Assembly: GCA_019916065.1 (NCBI GenBank)
Contig: CM034241.1
Span: 25,290,340-25,354,339 of the forward strand
Reading direction: 5' to 3'
Length of the DNA: 64,000 nt
DNA from: Vitellaria paradoxa
Lineage: Eukaryota; Streptophyta; Magnoliopsida; Ericales; Sapotaceae
Positions 33,998 through 44,998 of this stretch are shown here, piece by piece. A program made the position numbers and the translations under genes. Within the stretch, counting starts at the first letter, position 1, and every line of letters begins with the position of its first letter. The notes beneath the pieces are model-generated. The model made no database searches, was not told the origin of the DNA, and saw nothing but the letters and a program-made list of their open reading frames with translations.

Positions 33998-35131
33998 TTC
34001 GTGGTGGGTCTTCCAAAATCAGCCAGTAAGAATGCTATCTTGGTTGTCGTGGATCGTTTAACTAAATACGCCCATTTTATTGCTCTTGCTCATCCCTATA
34101 GTGCCCGAGATGTGGCAGATGTTTTTATGCGCAACATCATGAAACTCCATGGCCTTCCATCTTCTATCATCAGTGATCGCGATCGGATTTTATGAGCCAT
34201 TTTTGGCGAGAATTGTTTCACCTTCATGGTACCAGCCTTAATACCAGTTTCTCATATCATCCTGAAACGATGGCTAGACGAAAGTTGTTAATTGTTGTCT
34301 CGAGCAATATCTCCGGTGTTTTTGCCCATAACACCCGAAACGATGGGAATTTTACCTCGCTTGGGCTGAGTTTTGGTACAACACGCCATTCCATAGCTCC
34401 ATTCGCATGACCCCATTTGAGGCACTGTATGGTCGGGCACCTCCAGCTCTGAACTCCTATGTTACAAACTCCACTGTTGTCGCTGAAGTTGATCGCACTT
34501 TACAAGAGCGTGATGCTCTTTTACGCCAACTGAAGGATAATCTATTTGCTACTAGGAATCGCATGAAACAACAAGCTGATAAGGGTCATAGGGAAGAGGT
34601 ATTTGCTGTGGGAGATTGGGTCTATTTGAAACTCCAACCTTACAGACAGCAATCCATGCTCAAACGTCCTTATCAGAAATTGGCAAGTAAGTATTTTGGC
34701 CCATATCAAGTAGTCAAGCAAATTGGCGCCGTTGCTTATCGCCTCCATCTTCCCACTGAAGGCCAACATCCATCCAGTTTTTCACGTCTCTCTTCTAAAA
34801 TGGAAGGTTGGTATAGGTCGCGTGGTTCAGGCCACTCTTCCTCCATATGCAGATGACGGTTCACCTCAATTACAACCAGTGGAGGCATTGGCTTATCGAT
34901 GGGTTCAAGGTGCAAGTGGGCGTGTGTGAGAAGTTCTACTCCGCTGGTCTAGTCTTTCGCTAGAGGATGCCACGTGGGAGCCCGTGACCACCATTCGGGA
35001 GCAATTTCCTTCTTTTAACCTTGAGGACAAGGTTCATATCGAAGGGGGGAAGAATGATGAGATTTTGCCTTTGCGTAAAAGCACTCGAGCTACCAAACCC
35101 AATGTGGCGATTAGCAGATTATGCGGCATGA
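33998..35131 (+). pseudogene. Reina-like integrase remnant, second copy
   Basis: The same protein as 3217-4350: FVVGLPKSASKNA at the gap edge, [21 protein letters not shown], then [10 protein letters not shown] and EPVTTIREQFPSF. It shares the premature stops of the first copy but has extra single-base losses near 34189, 34268 and 34333 and gains near 34763 and 35107. Since the extra changes are all single-base indels, sequencing error is a serious alternative to real mutation. It has no RT upstream because the gap cuts it. Confidence 0.85.
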
Positions 35132-35778
35132 AGATAGGAGCAATTGCTTTGCTATTATTTTGTTTTCCTATTATTTGTTCTCCAATTATTTGCTTGCTAT
35201 TTTCTATTATTTGTTTCCATTAGTCTTTATTTCCATGTTTAGTTTACTTCCTAAAATGTACGCAGCGACTTGCCTATATGAACATGATAAGAAATCAATG
35301 AAAGGGGAGGAAGTTTTACGAAGTAATCTTGGTCTTCTCAACACTGTGAGTTGAGGGTTTGGTCCATCTTGCACCTTGAGCAAGATATTTTACTAGTTGG
35401 TTTTTATCAAGACTCTACGCTAGCAGACCTGATAGCGACATGTGGAGTAAGGTGCCATATCAACAGGAAATGCCATATCATGCAGTACAACCATGTCAAC
35501 ATAAGTGGATGGGTTAGCAACGGACACCTCAATAGGAGGTGCCACATCATTGGAGTGCCAAAAGTTTTAAAAATTACATTCTAACCCTAGATTATTTGAA
35601 AGTGTTTTAATTATGCCCTTGGATACTTTAAAAATTATGTTTTGATCAAAAGTTTCTGTGAATTTTGCATTACACTATCCTAGGGTTTTTTGGGTATTCT
35701 AGATTCATTTATGAGTTTCAGTTTTCCTGATTTTGCATAGTTTGACCAAATTAAGTTTAGTGGTGCTTGTAGAGGCAC
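35132..35778 (+). other. Copy of the 4351-4998 spacer
   Basis: Nearly identical to 4351-4998, with the same candidate Reina LTR and unassigned tail. No gene seen. Confidence 0.5.
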
Positions 35779-36496
35779 ATGTCTAAAGAAGAATCAAGCT
35801 CCAATTTTGGTGGATTGTCAAACTATAATCAGATGGCAAGAAAAGGTATAACTTTTGCTATTGAATCTTTTAACGGTAATAATGATTTTACCCTATGGCA
35901 ACAAAGGGTAGAGAATGTCTTAACTAGAGAAGGATTGGTGAAGGCTCTCAAGAAGAAAACAAAGAAAACTAAAAAGATGAAAGACAATGAATGAGAAGAG
36001 TTACACGAATTGGCAAACAATACGATCTAGTTATATCTGGATAACAATACGATCTAGTTATATCTGGATAACAATACTCTTCTAGAAGTTATCAATGAGA
36101 CTGCTCCAGTAGAGATTTGGACAAAGTTAGAGAGTAGGTACAAATGTAGATCCTTGACGAACAGGCTGTCTTTAAAGAAACAGTTATATACATTGCAGAT
36201 GTCTATATGGTCAAACTTCACTGACCACTTGGACGAGTTCAATAGCATCTTGACAGAATTGGAAGTTATTGCGTCAAGATTGAGGATGAAGATAAGGCAA
36301 TCTTGTTGTTAGCATCATTGCCTTCTTCATACAAACATCTATGAACACCTTGATGTATGGGAAGTATACTCTCTATTCAGACGAGGCAATTGCTACTATC
36401 ATTTCCCATGAGTCATTGTGGAAATGAGATAATGAGAAGACATAAAGTAAAGGGATCATGGTGGCATCCTCTCATGGTCAAGATAGAGATGGTAGA
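35779..36496 (+). pseudogene. Tork-like copia gag remnant, second copy
   Basis: A near-identical repeat of 4999-5716, including FNGNNDFTLWQQRVENVL, the stop at 35992-35994 and the 27-bp tandem duplication. It ends at the same GTAGA where the Tekay LTR begins; the second half of the copia body is missing here because the block jumps to the Athila LTR at 42382. Confidence 0.8.
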
Positions 36497-39400
36497 TGTA
36501 ATAACCTGAATTTTTTTTTCCTTAATTAAATTATTTAAGTGTGGTAGTGATATTTATTATAGTAAAAATCTAGAAAATTGAGCATTTAAAAATTTTTGGA
36601 ATGATAAAAATTAGTTGAAAAATTTTCGGATTAAATTTCACCCTATGTGGGAGTTTAATGTAGAATTTCTAAAATTTTTATCCAAACACTTCTTAGCCCA
36701 ATTACTTATTTGGTTCAAACCAAGACCATTAACCCATGGGTCAACCCTTTTCTTTGACTCACCTCAACTTATTTCAACTCACTTTATCACTCAATGAATT
36801 GACTCATGAATAGTTGCTCTAAATTATTTCCCGACAACTTCATTTCCATCTTCCATATACTCTCACAATCTTTCAAAATTATTTGACTAATTGGACAAAG
36901 AGAAGACCCACATTGATGACCTTAAAGCATCTTTTTCAAATTATTTAGCAAACAAGATTTAAAGCATTTTGTTTGAAAGCTAGCATGATTTAAAGCATTT
37001 GGTTAAATTGTCAAAAAGCTAGCATGATTGTTTAAATTTGTCAAAAAGTTAGCTTGATTCCCGGATCATGCCACCTCCATACATCTTCCCCAATGCTTTT
37101 CTAAATGATATGGTTAGATAGTCAAAAAGTAAGCATGATTCTTGGATCATGCTACCAATTGTATAGGCATGATCTTACCTTAGTTGATTTTTTCTCCACT
37201 AATAATTTTCTCTACACTCCCTATAAATTGTGTGTCTTCAAAGAGAATAAAATAAGAGAGAAATAAAAATAAATTATTAATTAGTGAGGCTGAAGATTTG
37301 GTGTTGCTTGGAGGAAGAAGAAAGGCTTGGAATTTTCCAATTTGGGTGGTGTTCAAAGCTAACTCATTTTTTTTCCTTCTCAGACTTGGTCATTAATATC
37401 TTCATTGAGGTAGGATGATGAATCTCCTAAAATATATTTGATGCATTTTCTGGTTTGAAGTATGAAACTTGATTGTGATAAAAATAAATACCCGTATATT
37501 GGGGGTAGGGAAGCCAAATTTTTGACTGAACTAACTCAGTATGCTGACAGCTCTCTATTTATAACTTCTTATGTGCTTCTAACCCCTAAAACGGTGGAAT
37601 TAGGCTTTGGTTAAAACATAAAAGTTGTAGCCCTTTCAGTTTTCTTTTCAACGCAAAAAGAATTGCATCAATCCGATTAGTGAGTCAAAAGTTATGCCCA
37701 AAATACTGAGCACGTGTAAAACTGTATTTTCTGAACAAACTGAATTTAATGTTGTTTTTGTACCTTTAGACCTTAGAATTTTAAAAGTGTAAAACATGAA
37801 AGTTGTAGGTCTTGAAGTCTAGTTTCTACAGATATAAAGTTTATAGATATTGGAGTCTTGCTCTATTTTTATGAATTTTCTTTCAAGCTGCTATTCTGCT
37901 TAGCTTTAATTGATGCTTATTTGGATTTGTTTATAATATTATGTTTAAAGATTTATTTAAATTTCTAATTTCCTTCTGTTAGTTATTGTCATGTTAATAA
38001 TTTCTATTGATATGAAATTATTTTAAACTAGATATTATGTATTATTTGACACTCTAATATTGATGATAATTGACTTAGATAATCAGTTTCATCATGGATA
38101 GTTGGATGACTTATTCAAACTAAAATGCTAGTATTTGACAAAATGCCCAAAAGAAACAATGGACTTGTTCTTTTCTCATTTGGTCTTTCTTAAATGAATT
38201 TGATTTATTTTTGGCATTGTTTTGTCAACCTAGCAAGTTATATAATTATATTTTTATCATTAAGTGAATTTAATAAACTCATTTAATACCTTCCTAAACA
38301 TTGGAATAATTCTGTGGACATTGTGGATATCTTGAAGCCAAAAACCTATGATAAGGGTTTGGTTATAAATAAGATGATGATTGGAAATTTATTTAAATTA
38401 TTTTTGAATAAAATAAAACTTATCAATTTTGCTAAAAATTAAATATAAGTCCAAGAGCTATTTATTATCTTTATATTCCATAAAATAATAAAATAAAAGG
38501 TAAAAGGAGCAAAAACCGAGATTTGCAGCCAGTGAGGTTCGAACTTGTGACTTTAAATCGCAATTAGGGTCGCCCACCCACTAAGCTACCAACCTCGGCC
38601 TAATTAATATACTATTAGAAATAATTTTATTCTTATCAAATTTGGTACGGAAAACTTGTCAAAACAATTAACTAAATACTAATTTGTATTGTAAATTTTT
38701 TTTTTTTTTTACTTGCTAATTGTTAATTTACATATAGTGCCTACCTTTGTGATAATGATATTGATGACTATGTTAATCTTTGATTTATTGAGAATTACTA
38801 TTAAAGTATGGATATAGATAAAGTGCTTAAAAATATACTTCATGTGACTGAATAATCCCACTTTTGATTCATTACCCGGGAACATTGCCGGTTGTTATTC
38901 AAAATGTCTGATTTCCATACAAGGTACCCTGGGAATGTAAAAGGGTGAGAAGAAATTAAGGCACTCGGTGCTAAAGTTATTTTTGGCAATGGGGTGATGG
39001 GTGGGTAGAAATGGCCTTTTAGATGAAGATGGGAACATGCATTTTATTTGGAGATGCTCCCTTCTGACCTGGCCAGTCAGGTAGCCGGTCGCGACGGCTA
39101 GGTTTTTGGTAGGTGACACCGTCGGTATGCATTGGATGCTAAGCCCGTAAAGTCACTGGTTCCCAAGGATGGGGGTAGAGGAGGATAGGAGTATGATTAT
39201 CTTAGGAGGATTTAGATTAAACTCCTTTACAAAATTTTACTTGTGACTAGCAACCTCTCTTGTTATGTATGAATGACTGTGTTGGAATTATTTAATTATA
39301 TTTAATTCCTCTCGATTAATATTTTATAAAAATATATATATATATATGTATGAAACCTGTATCGCTACGGGGTTTGATCCCGAGACCTTGAAGATCTAAA

Positions 39401-40173
39401 TCTGAGATCCCTACCACTGCGACACAGACTTCATTGTGGTATACACATCAGTATTTAACTATTTTACATGTAAGTAAAATAGTAGTTACGGTGACGGTTT
39501 CATCGAACCGTTGTAAGTATAATTTACATTATTCAGTTGAGATCTATTGAATTAATTGTTGCATAAATAGTATGCCACCTAAACACATTCACTTAATACA
39601 GTGTAGTATTACAACCACTGCATATAGGCACCTAGGAGATTCTGATTACTGGGCTTTAGTAGCTCACCCCTTGTGGGAATATTTTTTTCAGGATATTAAG
39701 CACAGGGATACAGAAGATGAGCTGGAAAGAGATTAATTTCTCTTAAATATTCCATCAGAAGAGTTATCTATTTTTTTCTTCTTTCCTGCACAGAGCTGGA
39801 GGACTTTATTTTTGGTCTGTAATAATTATTGGATGATTGTAATTATTAAGCATAGACCTAATTTGCTTTTATTTGGTATGTAATGTTAATCGCGTGGTTG
39901 GGACACTTAGATGGCTCCTGTAATATTTTTCTCTATCTTTATTTTGTGCCCTGTAGTTGAAATCCCATCAAATGGTTCAGTCCAATGACTTATAAATATT
40001 GTTTGGGATAAACATGGGATTTTGACTATCTTAAATTTTTCTTACGGGTCAACCCCAATCTGGAGGAAAACTCTGGGGTGTGACAGCGTGTTATTATCAT
40101 CTTATTTTTATACCTAACAAATAAATTCCAAGTCACCCCTGGGCATTCGGTTATGAAAATCCGGGGCGTGACA
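36497..40173 (+). repeat. Tekay 5' LTR, second copy
   Basis: It matches 5717-9399 including the segment of roughly 55 bp that the 3' LTR 14213-17840 lacks. This confirms it corresponds to the 5' LTR of the first copy. Confidence 0.92.
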
Positions 40174-40291
40174 GCTTGGTATCAGAGCCATAGGTTTACG
40201 ATTTACCTAAGGGTAGTGGGGATTGGGTATTTTTATACTTATTGTGTGTATTTGTGTGTAAGTATCAACTAACCTGTGAATCTTATATAGA

Positions 40292-41440
40292 ATGGAAAAC
40301 ACCGGAAGAGGCCGTGGATGACCCCGAAACAATAGCCGAAATGGGGCGCAATCGCAACCAACAAATGCACAATCTGCAACCACCACCAACGTTACCAACG
40401 AGATGGCCCAAGCTATCCGGGACATGGCGACAGTTATGGCCCAATTCATACAGATGAATCCACGAGCACCGGCGGCAATGCCGGCAGCGGCTGTAGCGGG
40501 AGTAGCACCAGTAATACCACCAGTAAGAAGACATGATGATGACCTGAGAAACTTCTTACGGTATGACCCACCATCATTCCATGGTGAACCCGAACCAGTA
40601 GCAGCTGAGAACTGGTTCAAAGAAGTCTCTCGTATTTTAGAGACTATGGGAATAACCTGTCATGCTACTAAGATAACCCTGGCAACGTTCCGGCTACGGG
40701 GTGATGCATATGAATGGTGGACTTTCGTTAAGGGAAGTCACGACCCTGCAACCATGACCTGGGAAAGATTTGAAGAATTGTTCATGGATCATTTCTTTCC
40801 ACAAACTTTCAAGGATGCTAAGACACGGGAGTTTTTATCCTTGAAGCAGCGTGGCATGACTGTTATGCAGTACGAAGCAATGTTCGCTAGTCTGTCCAAG
40901 TATGCCCAAAATTTGAATTTAACTGACAAGGCAAAGGCCGATCAGTTTACATGGGGCTTGCGGACTGACATTCGAGGGAGAATCATTGGTATGATGCACA
41001 CTTCTTATGCTGCAGCTGTGAGGGCAGCCATTGCTGTGGAAATGGAAATGCAAGACACAGCCAAGCTCAAGGGATCAACGTTCAAGGGTTCAATCATGAG
41101 GCAAAATAAAAATGCTGGACAAAAACGAGGTAGATTCTTTGAAAACAACAAACAGTATGGTGGCCAACCGCAAAAGAAAAATGGAGGAGGGAGTCAACCT
41201 CGACATCAGCAAAAGGATCCAAATGCTGTTACCAGTGTGGGCAACTTGGGCATTTTAAAAGGGATTGTCCTCAGAAGGGCAATGACATACCCCAAGCAAA
41301 ATCAACAGAATTCACAGAATCCAGGACCAGCACGAATCACCTACCCACCTCCACAACAACGTTTTCAACAAAGACCACCTTTTCAGAATCCTAACATGAA
41401 CCAGCAAGGAGGACAACAGAAGAACAATGGTGGAGGATGA
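40292..41440 (+). pseudogene. Tekay gag, second copy
   Basis: The same start (MENTGRGRG) and early TGA stop as the first copy. The long open part (40403-41440) has the gag domain (NFLRYDPPSFHGEPEPVAAE, TWERFEELFMDHFFPQ). The zinc knuckle near 41220-41275 is out of frame through a one-base loss at about 41227, a different position from the loss in the first copy. It ends in a Gln/Asn/Gly-rich tail at the shared TGA (41438-41440). Confidence 0.85.
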
Positions 41441-42382
41441 GGTCGTGGTGGAGGAGGACCAGGGCCAAGAAGGGATAATAATGTTCCGCAGGGACGCGTA
41501 TTTGCACTTAACCATTTGGAAGCACCAGAACCCATTACAGCGGTACCAGAAAACACAGTTATTCAGGTTACCTCATTACTCTTTAGTACTTGGGTGGTAA
41601 TCCTAGTTGATACTGGTGCTTCGCATTCCTTTATATCATCCAAATGTGCATGTTCATTGAAGTTAATACCAGAGGAATTAAATGGAACCTTAACCATTGA
41701 TTCCCCTCTGGGAAATAACACTGTGGCAAATAAGATCACTAGATCTTGTGCGATCCAATTCGAGGAGATCATAGTAGAATGTGATCTTATCTGGTTGGAT
41801 ATGAACACCTACGATGTCATTCTAGGAATGGGACTCGGTTGTCGTTACACCAAGCAATTATTGATTGTCATCTGAAGCGTGTCTCGCTTCTTCTTCCATC
41901 GGGAGCTCGATTCTGTATCCAAGGAGATTCTCGAGAAGATCCAATTATATCCCCAGTACATTCTCGAGGTTGCAGGCAATTAAATAGCTTGCTAGCCAAT
42001 CTGACTTTGAATGAGGAGCTTCCACAGACTGCTCTCCCTCGAGTAGTTTGTGAGTTTCCAGATGTTTTTCCCAAGGAGCTTCCAGGTTTGCCACCTTGGC
42101 GAGAAATAGATTTTCGTATAGATCTACAGCCAAGGGTTGTGCCAATTTCAGTAGCCCCTTACCGAATGGCACTAGCAGAACTTCAAGAATTAAAAGTACA
42201 ACTTGAAGAATTGCTCCAGCTAGATTCATTCGACCCAGTGTTTCCCCCTGTGGAGCGTCAGCTGTTTTTGCAAAGAAGAAAGATGGAAGTTTAACGGCTA
42301 TGTATTGAGTACAGAAAGCTGAACAGAGTCACTATCAAGAATAAATACCCCTTGCCACGAATAGATGATTTATTTGATCAAT
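41441..42382 (+). pseudogene. Tekay protease and start of RT, second copy
   Basis: The protease reads VILVDTGASHSFIS and continues without the break seen at 11005 through [16 protein letters not shown]. From about 41830 single-base gains and losses accumulate (41830-41845, 41886, 42223, 42293), repeatedly shifting the frame. [15 protein letters not shown] and [10 protein letters not shown] are recognisable, and the frame dies at 42382 at the junction with Athila LTR sequence. Confidence 0.82.
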
Positions 42383-43963
42383 ATTCTAACCACAAGAAGG
42401 CAAACCAGAAAAAGATGCAGCAGATTTTGGCTAAGTGTTGGAAAAATGGTTCAAACCATGTTCAAACCATAGGTTGTTTGAACCTTGGTTAGAAACAACA
42501 GAAGCCAAGTATAGACCAACAGTGCTGAAATTGATTAAGGCAAATTGGTTCGACCTTGTTCAAACCACATCTGTGTTTGAACTTTGGTTCGATTGACAGA
42601 AGGGTAAAAAGTTGCAGAGCTCAAAAATTTCTAAGTCCAAGACTTTGGTTCGAACTTTTGTTCAAACCAACCTTGTTCAAACATTGGTTCGATCAACAGA
42701 AGCTGTGCAAGGTTCAACTAGAAGATAATTTTCTAAGTCCCAGACTTTGGTTCGAACTTTGTTCGAACCAACCTTTGTTCAAACATTGGTTTCGATCAAC
42801 AGAAGCTGTGCAAGGTTCAACTGGAGGAAAATTTTCTAAGTCTCAAACTTTGGTTCGAACCCTTGTTCGAACCACCCTTGGTTCAAACCTGGTTAGAACA
42901 ACAGAGGCTGTGCAAAGTCTAATTAGAGTGAAATCTGACTAAGTCCCAGAATTTGGTTCGAACCTTTGTTCGAACCAATCAGCCTGTTCGAACCAACCTG
43001 CAACTCGAGGATTCTGAAATTCAGCTTTTGAGAAATGGGCAATTATGTACTTTTACATGTTATATTTCATATATATATGTACGAAGGAGGTCGTTTACAG
43101 ATATAGACAGATTCATTTCTTTCAATGAAGCTTTCCTTTTAGAGAGAGAGAATTGTAGAGAGAGAAAGTGTATCCATCTTCATTTCTTTGAATTCTTGTA
43201 TCAGAATTTCAGTTTTATGAATGGATTTACTTCAAGTTTTATTGTTTTTTTCTTTTATGATGTTTGAGTAGACTTTTCTCTTGGATTCAAGGCAAGTCTC
43301 GTAGTTGATTTGCAAGAATTTCAAGGTAATGGGCTCAATGTTGAAATCTTATGTGTTAAAGGAAGAATCTATGTTTGATTTGAATTGATTATTGATTTTT
43401 GAGTTGAGATTTCAATTGAACTTCAATTTTGTATGGTTTATGGCCTTTACTTACGGATTTCTACATAGAATTATCATGCCTTTCTTTTAGATTTGTATGG
43501 TAATTGCTATTCCTAGGATTTGTATGTAAGATCTATGAGCTATGCATATTAGGTGTTTGATTTGAATTCTCAGCAGATTTTTGTCCTTAATTTCTTACTC
43601 AAATCAGATTTGGATCGTTCTAAGTGGTTTTATATCTAGATTATCTTTTGATCTATCCTTTTTAGGTGTAGAATCCTTGAAATTTATTGTCAATCACTAC
43701 GAGCTTGTTTTGGATTCAAGGTTTTCTTAAATTTGTTTCTAAAAACATTTTATCCAAACAACCATTTCTAAAACCAAATTGAATCTCTATCATTCATTTT
43801 GGGGTTGAAAATTTGTCTAAAACCTTTTCCAAGAATCATTTGTTCACTAATTTTTACAAAGGCTCTCTGTGGACACGATCCGGTTCTCACCGGTAATTGT
43901 GCTTCAATAGACACCCTGCACTTGGGGTCGAGCCAATATTGATACATTGGAATCGAGCAAGCA
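42383..43963 (+). repeat. Athila-like 3' LTR, truncated at its 5' end
   Basis: It corresponds to 28308-29794 of the 5' LTR; about the first 213 bases, including the terminal hairpin, are missing. It carries four 103-bp units (CTAAG at 42631, 42733, 42836, 42939), one more than the 5' LTR. Single-base losses are frequent up to about 42950. It ends GAGCAAGCA at 43963, followed by the ATAAG duplication. Confidence 0.9.
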
Positions 43964-44106
43964 ATAAGTAATAAATCCCTTGATTTTTCTTAATGTTGTT
44001 AGATCTATTGTTAAAACCAGCTTGATTTTGCTGGATTTGATATTAAAACCAGCTTATGTTTGCAAACTAGCTTCATTTTGCATGAATTTGCTTAATCTGT
44101 TGTTAG

Positions 44107-44998
44107 TTATCTTATTCTTACAAATAATACACACCAAGGTGTCATGGATATCGGCTCCGTGCCTAAAACTAAATCAGTACTAAATTTCACTTCCCATTCT
44201 AGTGTCAACTTTATAAGGTCTTTTGGGAATACATCTGGAAACTTATACACAACTAGTGGCGACTCTGTCTTACAACTCACCTCCTTCTCCAAATTTAAGC
44301 TGGCGAATAAGCTATACAAATTAACCCATTTTTTGCCCATCTAGAAAAAGCATGACTAAAGAATCTCTACGGTCACCTGTGAATCGTATCTGGTCACTCT
44401 AAGGTGTATGCAAAGTTACTCTCCCTTTAGCACAATCTATTATTGTCTGATAAACCAATAGCCAATCCACGCTGAGAATAATATCAAAGTCATCTCTAGC
44501 ACAACCAAATCAAATAGCAAATGATGATCGAATACATAGATTTCATCAATTATGGCGATCTTGCACCCTCTACAAATCTGAGTTAAAATAGTATGACCCC
44601 TAATTGGCATCTCAACACACATAGGTGGGGCCAATTGTTCCATAACTAATTTCAATGCAGATACAAAACATATAGAAATGAACAAGTGCGATGCTCCAGT
44701 ATCTATAAGTACTATGGCTTTAGAAGTAAAATAAAAAAGTACCTCTAGCCACAATCAACTGAGCAGACCTATCATCTCATGTCAATGCAAAAACTTTTCT
44801 CTGTGTCTGCATAGCTGGTGGCTTGCCACCTCTCTGGATCTGTTGAGATTCACCTTGGGTTTCCCTCGAAAATTACAGTTGCACGGCCTGTGACCCTGAT
44901 GGTCTGGAACTCTACTGATAAGAAACTGACTGAGTGGGTTGATGCAGTCGAACAACACTTGAAGTCCCTTGCCCTTGCGAGCAATTTCTTTGAATATA
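44107..44998 (-). pseudogene. Ty3 gag end, protease and pre-RT remnant, minus strand
   Basis: From 44998 down: the second half of the gag zinc knuckle (IQRNC), a Ser/Gln/Pro-rich linker, then the protease (44754-44440) with AIVLIDTGASHLFIS, the catalytic DTGA motif. At 44340-44107 lies the segment before RT, recognisable by YKFPDVFPKDLIKLT and VLGTEPIS, which correspond to the EFPDVFP...LVPGTAPIS block of Tekay-type elements. No RT catalytic block follows before 44107. Confidence 0.75.

Larger units (their letters stand above)
33998..42382 (+). repeat. Second copy of 3217-11604
   Basis: This 8.4-kb block repeats 3217-11604 in the same order: Reina remnant, Tork gag with its 27-bp duplication, Tekay LTR inserted at the same GTAGA, Tekay gag and the start of RT. 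Differences are mainly single-base gains and losses, many in homopolymers, denser after about 41800. Because the Tekay insertion site is identical, the two blocks are copies of one locus, not independent insertions. Confidence 0.95.
36497..42382 (+). mobile_element. Tekay-like element, second copy, truncated in RT
   Basis: The 5' LTR (36497-40173, 3,677 bp), tRNA-iMet primer site (40177-40188), gag, protease and the start of RT are present. It ends at 42382 in the RT, just after [10 protein letters not shown], and is fused to the Athila 3' LTR. No 3' LTR of its own follows. Confidence 0.92.
28091..43963 (+). mobile_element. Athila-like Ty3 element (outer ends), with gap and foreign block inside
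   Basis: The 5' LTR starts TGATTG at 28091 after ATAAG, and the 3' LTR ends at 43963 before ATAAG (43964-43968), a perfect 5-bp target duplication. A tRNA-Asp primer site, gag, protease and reverse transcriptase follow the 5' LTR in order. At 33898 a 100-N gap interrupts the RT/RNase H region. After the gap comes sequence of the Reina, Tork and Tekay elements (33998-42382), not of Athila, and the 3' LTR lacks its first 213 or so bases. The ends are genuine; the middle is probably an assembly product. Confidence 0.8.
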
